Source: PHAA01 sp040217755 (GTDB lineage: Bacteria; Bacillota; Syntrophomonadia; Syntrophomonadales; Syntrophomonadaceae). From it: a stretch of DNA of 49,005 nucleotides. Below, piece by piece: positions 33,274 to 41,302 of the stretch. Position 1 is the stretch's first letter. Every line of letters begins with the position of its first letter. A program made the translations under genes and the position numbers. The notes beneath the pieces are model-generated. The model searched no databases. It saw only the letters and a list, made by a program, of their open reading frames with translations, and was not told the origin of the DNA. The stretch is taken from the NCBI GenBank assembly GCA_040217755.1, contig JBEHWJ010000008.1, positions 1 through 49,005 on the forward strand, given 5' to 3'.

Positions 33274-35055
33274 ATGAAGGACCGTCTGAAAAATGTCCCC
33301 CTGCAGCCAGGGGTGTACCTATACCGGGACAAGGAAGGCCGGGTGATATACGTCGGCAAGGCCCGGGTGCTGCGCAGCCGGATACGCTCCTATTTCCAAA
33401 ACCCCGCCGGCATGGATCCCAAAGTACGGGCGATGATGGCCAAGGTCGGCGATTTTGATTATATAGTGACCGGAACCGAAGTGGAAGCCTTGATCCTGGA
33501 GAGCAATCTCATCAAAGCCTATCAGCCCCGTTACAATATCGATTTGAGGGACGACAAGAGCTACCCCTACCTTAAAATCACCGCCGAGAAATTTCCCCGG
33601 CTCTGTATCGTGCGGGAAAAGAAGGACCAGGTTTCCCGGTATTACGGACCCTATGCCGAAGTGGGACTATTGCGGGAGACTATCAAGCTCATAACCGGCA
33701 TCTTCCCGCTGCGTACCTGCAAAAGTATGCGCAGCCACCGTCCTTGTCTCAACCACGACCTGGGTAAGTGTATAGCCCCCTGCACCGGGGCAGTGGAAAC
33801 GGAGGAGTACCAGCGCCTGGTCGACGGAATAGTCTCCTATTTGGATGGCAATGGACAGCGGTTGGCCGAGCAGATCGCAGCGGAAATGAAGCAGGCGGCC
33901 GCCAACCTGGAGTTTGAAAAGGCGGCCCGGCTGCGGGACCAGGCCAGCGCGCTGAAGGTGTTGACCGAGAGACAAAAGGTTTGTACAGATAAACCGTACG
34001 ATCTGGATATTGTGGGGATGATAGGCGGGGAACAGCATAAACTGATCCTGGTCTTCAAGCTCCGGGCCGGGAAGATAGTGGCCAAAGAGACATTCTGGCT
34101 AAAGCGGATGGTCGATGAAGCGGACGATGAGGTTCTAGAGTTTTTTATCAAACAGTATTATTCCGACAACCTGGATATACCCCCGGAAATACTGGTCAGC
34201 CTGCTTCCCCCCGAAACTGAATTGTTACAGAGTTGGCTGAGAGAAGTACACGGGTTGCGCTGCCGGATCTGGAAGCCGGAACGCGGCGAAAAACGGGGCC
34301 TGTTGGAGATGGTCATGGAAAACGCCCGTCTCTTGTGGGAAGAGAAGATGCTGGATGAAAGCAGAAACAGCCGAATCCTGCAAGAGCTGGCCCGTACCCT
34401 GGACCTGGAGGCCATTCCCCAGAGGATTGAGTGCTTCGATGTTTCCCACCTGGGTGGCGAAGAAACGGTGGCATCGATGGTGGTGGCCACATTGGGCCGG
34501 CCTGATAAAAAGGCGTACCGGCGCTTCAAGATCAAAGCCGAACAGAACAACGACACGGCATCCTTGAGTGAGGCCCTCCGTCGCCGCTTTGAAGAAGCCC
34601 GCCAGGGCAACCCCGCTTTTCTGCCCGAACCGGATCTTCTATTGATCGACGGCGGATTGGGGCAGGTCAATGCCGCCCGGATGGTCCTGGCGGATTTGGA
34701 GGTAGAGATTCCGGTACTGGGATTGGCCAAGAGAGAAGAGAGCCTTTTTTGGCCCGGCCGCCGCGACCCGTTACGCTTGTCCCGCCGGGATGAAGGGTTG
34801 CAGATGCTGCAGCGATTGCGGGATGAAGCCCATCGGTTTGCACTACAGTACAATCGCCAGCGGCGGGGCAGCAAGGCGATCCGTTCCGCATTGGATGATA
34901 TAGAGGGGGTAGGACCGAAACGCAGGCAGGCGCTCTTGCTTCACTTCGGCTCGGTAGCCCGCATCAAGACCGCCAGCCGGGAGGAACTGGCTCAAGTGCC
35001 GGGGATGAACCAACCTACCGCCGAACGGATATACACCCATTTTCATAAATCTTGA
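33274..35055 (+). CDS. uvrC: Excinuclease ABC subunit C
   Basis: The dual nuclease of excision repair, 593 residues. The N-terminal GIY-YIG domain is clear (GVYLYRDKEGRVIYVGKA), then a UVR domain (about 205-240, NLEFEKAARLRDQ), the RNase H-like second nuclease domain (IECFDVSHLGGEETVASMV, LLIDGGLGQVNAA), and C-terminal helix-hairpin-helix motifs (DIEGVGPKRRQALL). The start is ATG 33274. The gene begins only 6 bases after the redox fusion gene and has no promoter that I can see, so it is probably transcribed with it rather than with uvrBA. Confidence 0.97.
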   Translation: MKDRLKNVPLQPGVYLYRDKEGRVIYVGKARVLRSRIRSYFQNPAGMDPKVRAMMAKVGDFDYIVTGTEVEALILESNLIKAYQPRYNIDLRDDKSYPYLKITAEKFPRLCIVREKKDQVSRYYGPYAEVGLLRETIKLITGIFPLRTCKSMRSHRPCLNHDLGKCIAPCTGAVETEEYQRLVDGIVSYLDGNGQRLAEQIAAEMKQAAANLEFEKAARLRDQASALKVLTERQKVCTDKPYDLDIVGMIGGEQHKLILVFKLRAGKIVAKETFWLKRMVDEADDEVLEFFIKQYYSDNLDIPPEILVSLLPPETELLQSWLREVHGLRCRIWKPERGEKRGLLEMVMENARLLWEEKMLDESRNSRILQELARTLDLEAIPQRIECFDVSHLGGEETVASMVVATLGRPDKKAYRRFKIKAEQNNDTASLSEALRRRFEEARQGNPAFLPEPDLLLIDGGLGQVNAARMVLADLEVEIPVLGLAKREESLFWPGRRDPLRLSRRDEGLQMLQRLRDEAHRFALQYNRQRRGSKAIRSALDDIEGVGPKRRQALLLHFGSVARIKTASREELAQVPGMNQPTAERIYTHFHKS

Positions 35056-35058
35056 TGG

Positions 35059-35086
35059 CCAAGCCTGAAAAGCTTGGTTGTTTTTT
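35059..35086 (+). terminator. Intrinsic terminator after uvrC
   Basis: CCAAGC (35059-35064) and GCTTGG (35072-35077) pair around a 7-base loop, extendable by two G-U pairs, then TTGTTTTTT. Confidence 0.85.
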
Positions 35087-35095
35087 AGGAGAATA

Positions 35096-35128
35096 CCGGG
35101 AAAAATATTATTTCCCGGGAAATAATAT
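35096..35128 (+). promoter_or_regulatory. 24-bp perfect palindrome with an overlapping half-copy, operator-like
   Basis: The arms ATATTATTTCCC (35105-35116) and GGGAAATAATAT (35117-35128) are perfect reverse complements with no loop. A further CCGGGAAA at 35096-35103 pairs with TTTCCCGG at 35111-35118, giving overlapping dyads built on the unit CCGGGAAA. Zero-loop symmetry suggests a dimeric regulator's binding site rather than an RNA hairpin. It lies 109 bases upstream of the YvlD-like gene. Confidence 0.6.
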
Positions 35129-35175
35129 CGAAATCGGGAGTGAAATTGATAGGATTTTATGGCGCAATTGCTTAT

Positions 35176-35181
35176 TATAAT
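35176..35181 (+). promoter_or_regulatory. Possible -10 box for the YvlD-like gene
   Basis: A perfect TATAAT 55 bases before the start codon and about 48 bases after the palindrome. No convincing -35 was found. Confidence 0.35.
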
Positions 35182-35236
35182 ACTAAGCGGATATCAGGGA
35201 AAAACTATTTAATAACAAGGAAAGGAGCGGGAGGCG

Positions 35237-35596
35237 ATGCCAGGTTGGGTTTTGCGGTGGATTCTGAATATTCTAGCGATCATGCTTACGGCAGCCCTTT
35301 TACCCGGGTTTGAGGTCAGTGTATGGGGGGCTATTGTGGGGTCAATAGTGCTCGGCATAATCAATGCCGTTATCAGGCCCTTGTTGCTGATACTAACCCT
35401 GCCCTTGAACTTGGTTACCCTGGGCTTGTTTACCTTCGTGATAAACGGTTTGATGTTATGGCTGACCTCGGCTACCGTAAAGGGCTTCGATATCTATGGG
35501 TTTGGCTGGGCGATTTTGAGCGCCATCGTCTTAAGCTTATTCAGCTTTGTGATAAGCTTCTTTATTGAGGATAAGCTCTTCGATCTGGGGAGATAG
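35237..35596 (+). CDS. YvlD-like membrane protein (phage holin family 4, pfam04020 type)
   Basis: A 119-residue protein, almost entirely four hydrophobic helices, with the family's pattern: WVLRWILNILAIMLTAALLPGF, then GSIVLGIINAVIRPLLLILTLPLN, NLVTLGLFTFVINGLMLWL and a last helix ending FIEDKLFDLG. Despite the phage-holin name these are chromosomal proteins. In Bacillus subtilis, yvlD is in the envelope-stress SigW regulon and lies near uvrA. The start ATG 35237 has GGAGCGGGAGG upstream. Its exact function is unknown; a membrane or envelope-stress role is inferred. Confidence 0.85.
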   Translation: MPGWVLRWILNILAIMLTAALLPGFEVSVWGAIVGSIVLGIINAVIRPLLLILTLPLNLVTLGLFTFVINGLMLWLTSATVKGFDIYGFGWAILSAIVLSLFSFVISFFIEDKLFDLGR

Positions 35597-35614
35597 ACTA
35601 TAGCGACAATATAT

Positions 35615-35640
35615 GAAGCCGGGCTGCATGGCCCGGCTTC
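35615..35640 (+). terminator. Strong hairpin between the YvlD-like and DUF362 genes
   Basis: GAAGCCGGGC (35615-35624) and GCCCGGCTTC (35631-35640) form a perfect 10-bp stem with a 6-base loop. Only TT follows, and the next gene's ribosome-binding site begins 5 bases later, so it may be a leaky terminator or an mRNA-processing or stabilising structure. Confidence 0.55.
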
Positions 35641-35659
35641 TTGATGGAGGGGAAAAAAT

Positions 35660-36781
35660 ATGGGGGCTATCGTTTGGTTTACCAACCTGCGGACCGGAAA
35701 TACCAGCCTGCTGGATAAGGTAGCCAGGATGCTGAAAAAAACCGGTTTGAAAACGGTGATCGCTCCACGGGATTTGGTGGCGGTCAAATTACATTTCGGC
35801 GAAACCGGCAATATGGCCTATATCAGACCACCCTTCGTACGCCGGGTGGTAGAGATGGTCAAAGATAGTGGCGGGCGTCCTTTCCTTACCGACGCCAATA
35901 CTCTTTATGTGGGGACCAGGGCCAACTCGGTGGACCACCTGGAGACCGCCATCCGCAATGGATTTGATTATGTGGTGGTGGGGGCGCCGCTGATAATCGC
36001 AGATGGCTTGACCGGCAAGGATTATGTCAAGGTGTCAATACCGGGCGAACACTTCAAAGAGGTCAACATCGGCAGTGCCGCCTATCACGCTGACGCCATG
36101 GTGGTAATGAGCCACTTCAAATGCCATGAACTTACCGGTTTTGGCGGAGCCATAAAAAATATCGGTATGGGCCTGGGCTCGCGCAGCGGTAAGCAGCAGA
36201 TGCATTCGGACGTGTTGCCGAGAGTAAAGGATGATAAATGCACCGGCTGCGCCAAATGTACGGAATGGTGCCCGGCCGATGCCATAGAGATGCAGCCCTG
36301 GGAAGGGAATAAAAAGGGCCAGAAGGCATATATTCTCGATAAGAAGTGCTGGGGGTGCGGCGAGTGTGCGGTAACCTGCCTGTTCGATGCGGTTAGGATC
36401 AGCTGGCGCACCACTCCCGAGGCTGCCCAGGAAAAAATGGCCGAGTATGCTTTGGGTGCTGTTCAAGGCAAGGCCGGCAAAGTCATATATATCTCTTTTG
36501 TAATGAATGTCAGCCCTGATTGTGATTGCTTCGGTCATAATGATCATCCCATCGTCCAGGATATCGGTATCCTCTCATCTTTAGATCCGGTGGCGCTTGA
36601 TAAGGCTTGCTACGACCTGGTCAATGCCCAGCCGGCTCTGCCCGGCTCGGTTATAGAAGGCTGCATCACAGGGGAAGATAAGTTTCAAATGGTTCACCCC
36701 GGTATGGATCCCCTGGTACAGCTTCAACATGCCGAAAAAATTGGATTGGGAAATATGCAATACGAACTTAGGAAGATTTAG
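35660..36781 (+). CDS. DUF362 protein with C-terminal two-cluster ferredoxin domain
   Basis: A 373-residue protein. The N-terminal two-thirds is the DUF362 domain (AIVWFTNLRTGNTSLLDKVARM to VVMSHFKCHELTGFGGAIKN), common in anaerobes and of unknown chemistry. Two [4Fe-4S] motifs are inserted near residues 190-245: DDKCTGCAKCTEWCPADAIEM and DKKCWGCGECAVTCLFDA. A further C-rich stretch (DCDCFGHND) follows. It probably accepts or donates low-potential electrons in the cytoplasm. The sugar isomerase gene starts 14 bases after its stop, so the two are likely co-transcribed, though no functional link is evident. Confidence 0.9.
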   Translation: MGAIVWFTNLRTGNTSLLDKVARMLKKTGLKTVIAPRDLVAVKLHFGETGNMAYIRPPFVRRVVEMVKDSGGRPFLTDANTLYVGTRANSVDHLETAIRNGFDYVVVGAPLIIADGLTGKDYVKVSIPGEHFKEVNIGSAAYHADAMVVMSHFKCHELTGFGGAIKNIGMGLGSRSGKQQMHSDVLPRVKDDKCTGCAKCTEWCPADAIEMQPWEGNKKGQKAYILDKKCWGCGECAVTCLFDAVRISWRTTPEAAQEKMAEYALGAVQGKAGKVIYISFVMNVSPDCDCFGHNDHPIVQDIGILSSLDPVALDKACYDLVNAQPALPGSVIEGCITGEDKFQMVHPGMDPLVQLQHAEKIGLGNMQYELRKI

Positions 36782-36795
36782 AAAGGCGGTGCTCC

Positions 36796-37821
36796 TTGGT
36801 GACCAAAGAAAAGATGGCCTCGTACTTGTGGAACTTGCCGGAACAGTTTGCCGCCATGCTCCAACAAGGCGTCCAACTGCCCCCGAAATATAAGCGGGAA
36901 TATCGCAATATAATGGTGACCGGGCTAGGCGGATCAGCCATTGGCGGGGACATACTGCGTACCTACTCACAGATCCGGGCGGCTATCCCGATTATGGTAA
37001 ATCGGGATTACGATATCCCCGCGTTCATCGATGACCATAGCCTGGTCCTGGCAGTCAGTTACTCGGGCAATACCGAGGAGACACTCAGTGCTTACCGCCG
37101 GGCACAGGAGCAGGGAGCGACCCTGATAGCCGTCACCAGTGGAGGCAAACTAGCCGAATTGGCCCATGCCGATGGCGCTACGGTGGTAAACATCCCGGGA
37201 GGATTGTCGCCACGGGCGGCAACCGGCTATCTGTTTGCTCCTCTGGCTCTGATCCTTCAAGAATTGGATATCATGGCCGGGGTGGATGAGGATCTGCAGG
37301 AAGTCGGTGCGGTTCTGCAGGCTATGCGACAGGAGATCGGCCCCGATGTTACCCTGGAAGAAAATCGGGCCCGGCAGATAGCCCGGGATTTGAGGGGACG
37401 CCTGCCGTTAATCTGGGGCAGTACCGGTCATTCCGAAATCGCCGCCCTGCGCTGGAAGGCTCAGATCAATGAGAATGCCAAATGTCCGGTATTCTGCAAT
37501 TACTTCCCGGAACTGAACCATAATGAGATAGTCGGTTTTGAAGTTCCGGGAGAAATTCTTTCATATATAGTAGTAGTCATGCTGCGGGACCCCGGGGATC
37601 ATATCCAGGTTCATAAGCGCATGGATATCAGCAAACGGATAATCAGTGATAAGGTGGCCGGGGTACTGGAGGTGGAAAGCCGGGGGCAGGGATTCCTGGC
37701 CCGGTTATATTCATTGGCATACCTGGGTGATTACGTAAGCTTCTACCTGGCCGAGGAGTATGGTGTAAATCCGACCCCGGTAGAAGTCATAGATTTCCTG
37801 AAGAATGAATTGAACCGGTGA
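36796..37821 (+). CDS. Bifunctional phosphoglucose/phosphomannose isomerase-like protein (SIS domain)
   Basis: A 341-residue SIS-domain isomerase of the PGI/PMI type. Key stretches are VTGLGGSAIGGDILRTY, the phosphate-binding VSYSGNTEETLS, GGLSPRAATGYLFAPL and the catalytic-histidine region NYFPELNHNEIVGFE, followed by the family-specific C-terminal domain. It would interconvert fructose-6-phosphate with glucose-6-phosphate and perhaps mannose-6-phosphate. It is about half the size of the classical Pgi, none of which is seen here. The start is TTG at 36796 with AAAGGCGG upstream; GTG at 36799 is an alternative that shortens the protein by one residue. It lies about 3.5 kb upstream of the lower-glycolysis operon and could supply its upper branch. 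Confidence 0.88.
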   Translation: MVTKEKMASYLWNLPEQFAAMLQQGVQLPPKYKREYRNIMVTGLGGSAIGGDILRTYSQIRAAIPIMVNRDYDIPAFIDDHSLVLAVSYSGNTEETLSAYRRAQEQGATLIAVTSGGKLAELAHADGATVVNIPGGLSPRAATGYLFAPLALILQELDIMAGVDEDLQEVGAVLQAMRQEIGPDVTLEENRARQIARDLRGRLPLIWGSTGHSEIAALRWKAQINENAKCPVFCNYFPELNHNEIVGFEVPGEILSYIVVVMLRDPGDHIQVHKRMDISKRIISDKVAGVLEVESRGQGFLARLYSLAYLGDYVSFYLAEEYGVNPTPVEVIDFLKNELNR

Positions 37822-37857
37822 TTTGTCGGGGAATGAGCCTGTTATCCTTATGGTTTC

Positions 37858-37866
37858 TGCTATAAT
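37858..37866 (+). promoter_or_regulatory. rapZ promoter (extended -10)
   Basis: TGCTATAAT (37858-37866) is a perfect extended -10 element 77 bases before the rapZ start. The -35 is weak (CCTGTT), as is usual for extended -10 promoters. Confidence 0.55.
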
Positions 37867-37943
37867 AGAGTTTGGAATAGACTTGTTGGGTAGCAGGGGC
37901 CGCAGGACCTTATCCTGATGGGGAGAAAGGGAGTATAGGGGCA

Positions 37944-38831
37944 GTGAGTGAAGATAACCAAAATCTGCACGTAGTGATAATAACCGGGTTGTCCGGAGCC
38001 GGAAAGACCCAGACTATCAACTGCCTGGAAGATATGGACTACTACTGCGTGGATAATATGCCCCCGGCTCTGCTGAGAAAATTTATCGAACTTAGCATGC
38101 AATCCGAAGGCAGAATCAACAAAGTGGCCCTGGTCATCGATGTTCGCGGCGGGGATTTCTTCCACAACCTTTCCCAGGCCCTGAACGAGCTCGTAGAGAG
38201 CCAGATTGCGTATGAGATACTTTTCCTGGAAGCGTCCGACGAGGTACTGGTGAGGAGATTCAAGGAATCGCGCCGCCGCCACCCCCTGGCGCCCCAGGAC
38301 CGCTTGCTGGATGCCATCCGTATGGAACGCAACATTTTGGAGGAACTTAGAGGCAAGGCCAATGTCATCCTGGACACCTCCAATACCACGCCCCGCCAGC
38401 TTAAAGAAAAGCTGAACGATCTATACAGTGAGCGAGAGACCGGCAATTTTGCCATCCATGTGGTTTCCTTTGGCTATAAGATGGGCATCCCATTGGATTG
38501 CGACATCATGATGGACGTCAGGTTTCTTCCCAACCCGTTTTATGATCCGGAGATGACTACCCAGACCGGGGTGGATGATGAGGTGATCGACTACGTCATG
38601 CAGTCGCCTATCACCAAATCATTTGTGCGAAGATTCATGAATCTCCTGAAGTTTTTGATACCCCACTATATACAGGAAGGTAAGACCAACCTGGCCATCT
38701 CTATAGGTTGTACCGGGGGACAACATCGTTCCGTGGTTTTGACCAACTACCTGGGTAAGCAACTGACCAAACTGGGTTACAATGTGATGGTCAGGCACCG
38801 GGATTTGGCGCGTTATAAGAAGGATACCTGA
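37944..38831 (+). CDS. rapZ: RNase adapter RapZ / nucleotide-binding protein (YvcJ)
   Basis: A 295-residue P-loop protein. Walker A is GLSGAGKT (about residues 15-22), and the DVRGGDFFHNL and RRRHPLAPQDRLLDAI regions are family-specific. The C-terminal domain has SIGCTGGQHRSVVL. In E. coli RapZ controls the GlmZ sRNA and glucosamine-6-phosphate synthesis; in Bacillus, YvcJ binds nucleotides and affects competence. The start is GTG at 37944 after GGGGCA. The stop overlaps the whiA start (TGATG). In most Firmicutes yvcK lies between rapZ and whiA; here it is absent from this position. Confidence 0.96.
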   Translation: MSEDNQNLHVVIITGLSGAGKTQTINCLEDMDYYCVDNMPPALLRKFIELSMQSEGRINKVALVIDVRGGDFFHNLSQALNELVESQIAYEILFLEASDEVLVRRFKESRRRHPLAPQDRLLDAIRMERNILEELRGKANVILDTSNTTPRQLKEKLNDLYSERETGNFAIHVVSFGYKMGIPLDCDIMMDVRFLPNPFYDPEMTTQTGVDDEVIDYVMQSPITKSFVRRFMNLLKFLIPHYIQEGKTNLAISIGCTGGQHRSVVLTNYLGKQLTKLGYNVMVRHRDLARYKKDT

Positions 38832-39772
38832 TGAGTTTTTCCAATGACGTCAGAAATGAACTGGCCCGGATCATACCGGAGAAGAAATGCTGCCAGAGGG
38901 CTGAGCTCACCGCGCTGTTGGCAATGCGGGCCCATATCAAGCCCAACCGGGATGAAGTTCCGACGCTTTATACCACCATGGAGAATGCCGCCCAGGCGCG
39001 CAAGGTATATACACTGTTAAAAGAAACCTTCGGGCTGTCTTCATCGGTTCACATCCTGCAAAAGAGACGGTTCAAAAAGTCCAGGATATACCTGGTAGAA
39101 ACCCGAATCGACAGCCCGGAGGGCTCTGCCCTGCTTCGCGAAATGGGGCAGTCGGAGTCGGGGATCAAACGGCAGGTGAACTGGATGGCGATCAGGAAGA
39201 GTTGCTGCAAACGCTCGTTTCTGCGGGGTGTATTTATCAGCAGCGGTTTCATCAATCGCCCCGAGGCTAATTACCACCTGGAAATGGTATTCAACGATTC
39301 CCGGATGGCCGCCGAGGTGCAGAAGATCATGAATAAATTGGGTTTGGATGCTCGCTTGACAGAGCGCAAGAACAACCTGTTAATATATATTAAGGAAAGC
39401 GAGAAAATCGTCGATTTTCTTCGTTTGGTCGAGGCCAGCACGGCTCTGCTTGATTTCGAAAATGTACGGATCATCAAATCCATGCGTAACCAGGTCAACC
39501 GCCAGGTAAACTGTGAGACCGCCAACCTGGCCAAGACGGTTGATGCTTCGGTCCGACAGGTTGAGATGATCGAAAAAATATTGGCTCATACCGGGGTCAA
39601 AGGCATACCCCCCAATTTACGGGAACTGGCTATGCTGCGGGTAGACTACCCTCATAGTACCCTAAGGGAATTGGGTCTGATGCTGGAGCCACCCCTCACC
39701 AAATCGGGAGTAGCCTACCGTATGGCCAAACTGGAACAGATTGCAGATACAATTGATGAATCCATAGGATGA
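38831..39772 (+). CDS. whiA: DNA-binding protein WhiA
   Basis: A 313-residue protein with an N-terminal LAGLIDADG-like domain (beginning SFSNDVRNELARI) and a C-terminal helix-turn-helix (PHSTLRELGLMLEPPLTKSGVAYRM). WhiA controls sporulation genes in Streptomyces, and chromosome segregation and division in Bacillus. It overlaps rapZ by 2 bases, so they are translationally coupled. rpoN starts 9 bases later in the same orientation. Confidence 0.96.
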   Translation: MSFSNDVRNELARIIPEKKCCQRAELTALLAMRAHIKPNRDEVPTLYTTMENAAQARKVYTLLKETFGLSSSVHILQKRRFKKSRIYLVETRIDSPEGSALLREMGQSESGIKRQVNWMAIRKSCCKRSFLRGVFISSGFINRPEANYHLEMVFNDSRMAAEVQKIMNKLGLDARLTERKNNLLIYIKESEKIVDFLRLVEASTALLDFENVRIIKSMRNQVNRQVNCETANLAKTVDASVRQVEMIEKILAHTGVKGIPPNLRELAMLRVDYPHSTLRELGLMLEPPLTKSGVAYRMAKLEQIADTIDESIG

Positions 39773-39781
39773 GGTTTAAAC

Positions 39782-41188
39782 ATGCGGATCACCCATGACA
39801 TTTTCCTGGAACAACAGCAAAAATTGGTTATGACCCCTGAATTGCGGTTGGCTATTGCTATTCTGCAGATGTCGACCATGGAGTTGGAGGAATTAGCCCA
39901 AAAAGAGTTGGAGGAGAATCCCTTGTTGGATGTGCTCGAGACTGAAGAATCCGGCGGGGATAGTGCCCCTGAAACCGCCGGGAACGATGACAAGAGCGAG
40001 CCGGAACCGGCCACCAGCATGGAGGAATGGGCCGATTATTACCATGACCGGGATATAGGTATCACCGCTGGCGATAGCGAAACCTGGTCCTATGACAATT
40101 TCCTCACCAAGCGGCCTACCTTGTATGAACATCTGCAGTTTCAACTCCGCTTGGCCTGTAAAGAAACCGAAGACTGGGAAATCGGCTTGTATATAATCGG
40201 CAACATCGACGACAACGGTTATCTGTGCGTCAGCCGGGACGAAATAGCGGCCCAAACCAGGACTTCTCCGGAACGAGTGGACCGGGTCCTAAGTTTGGTA
40301 CAATCCTTCCATCCCCATGGAGTCGGTGCGTCCACCCTGCAAGAATCCCTCATAATTCAACTGCGCTACTTTGGTAAAGAAGATCCCCTGGCGGAAAAGA
40401 TAATCCATCAATACCTCGACGATCTGGCCCAGGGAAGGCTGGCCAAAATCGCTCAATCATTGGGTGCCACCGTCCAGCAAGTACAGAGAGCCTGTGACAT
40501 AATTCGCACCCTCGATCCCAAACCAGGTCTGCAGTATAGTTCCGGTGATGAAATCAAATACATCATCCCGGATGCGATCGTAGAAAAAATAGAAGGCGAA
40601 TATGTGGTGGTGCTTAACGATAGTGCCTCCCCCCGTCTGGTGGTAAACCAACTGTATGAAAGCATGATGCGCAAACCTGGTCAATTCACCGACGAGGCCC
40701 GGAAGTATCTCGGCGATAAAATGAACTCAGCGATATGGCTGATCCGCAGCATCGAGCAGCGCCGCCGGACCCTGGACAAGGTTATTCGCTGCATCGTTGA
40801 TATACAGACCGATTTCCTGGACCGCGGTATCAAATATCTTAAACCACTGACCCTGAAACAGGTGGCGGACCTGATAGACGTACATGAATCGACGGTCAGT
40901 CGGGCTACTTCCAACAAATACATCCAGACGCCGCAGGGGCTTTTTGAACTCAAATTCTTTTTTGGCAGCGGGGTCAGTTCCAATATGGGCAGCGATAAGA
41001 TCTCAGCCAAAAGTATAAAGAGGATGCTGGAGGAGATAATAACCGGGGAGGATCCCATCCGCCCCATCAGCGACCAGGCCATCGTGGCCAAACTGCAGGA
41101 CAAGGGGATCGACATTTCACGGCGGACAGTGGCCAAATACCGGCTGGAAATGGGTATTCTTTCAACCTCAGCCCGTAAGAGGTATTAG
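39782..41188 (+). CDS. rpoN: RNA polymerase sigma-54 factor
   Basis: A 468-residue sigma-54, which needs an AAA+ activator to open promoters. The Gln-rich activator-interacting region I (MRITHDIFLEQQQKLVMTPEL) is followed by an acidic linker, the core-binding domain, the helix-turn-helix (LKQVADLIDVHESTVSRATSN) and the C-terminal RpoN box (SRRTVAKYRL, residues 446-455), which differs from the consensus ARRTVAKYRE at its ends. The start ATG 39782 has GATGAGG upstream. Its 3' end is tightly packed against the promoter for the glycolysis operon: the stop codon lies within the inverted repeat there. Confidence 0.97.
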   Translation: MRITHDIFLEQQQKLVMTPELRLAIAILQMSTMELEELAQKELEENPLLDVLETEESGGDSAPETAGNDDKSEPEPATSMEEWADYYHDRDIGITAGDSETWSYDNFLTKRPTLYEHLQFQLRLACKETEDWEIGLYIIGNIDDNGYLCVSRDEIAAQTRTSPERVDRVLSLVQSFHPHGVGASTLQESLIIQLRYFGKEDPLAEKIIHQYLDDLAQGRLAKIAQSLGATVQQVQRACDIIRTLDPKPGLQYSSGDEIKYIIPDAIVEKIEGEYVVVLNDSASPRLVVNQLYESMMRKPGQFTDEARKYLGDKMNSAIWLIRSIEQRRRTLDKVIRCIVDIQTDFLDRGIKYLKPLTLKQVADLIDVHESTVSRATSNKYIQTPQGLFELKFFFGSGVSSNMGSDKISAKSIKRMLEEIITGEDPIRPISDQAIVAKLQDKGIDISRRTVAKYRLEMGILSTSARKRY

Positions 41189-41213
41189 CACATTTTAGCA
41201 AATGTGCTATAAT
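41185..41213 (+). promoter_or_regulatory. Promoter of the cggR-glycolysis operon, overlapping an inverted repeat
   Basis: TTAGCA (41185-41190) and TATAAT (41208-41213) are 17 bases apart. The spacer is part of a perfect dyad, AGCACATTT (41187-41195) and AAATGTGCT (41200-41208), whose left arm begins in the rpoN stop codon. The dyad may be a weak terminator for rpoN, an operator, or both. Confidence 0.6.
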
Positions 41214-41254
41214 AATTTACGAAGAATATGTTTTGGTAATGGTGTAATTTCACT

Positions 41255-41270
41255 GGGACAAATTTGTCCC
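41255..41270 (+). promoter_or_regulatory. CggR operator
   Basis: A perfect 16-bp palindrome, GGGACAAATTTGTCCC, lies between the promoter and the cggR start. It matches the known CggR half-site pattern (GGGAC then TGTCC in the Bacillus operator). CggR bound here would block transcription until fructose-1,6-bisphosphate releases it. Only one clear copy is visible, whereas the Bacillus operator is a tandem pair. Confidence 0.75.
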
Positions 41271-41302
41271 TTTAATTAATATTTAGTCCAGGGGATTATT
41301 AC

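Noticed and set aside
35237..35596. A prophage remnant, because of the phage-holin family name
   Set aside because: No other phage genes or attachment sites are nearby, and this family is a common chromosomal membrane protein (YvlD).
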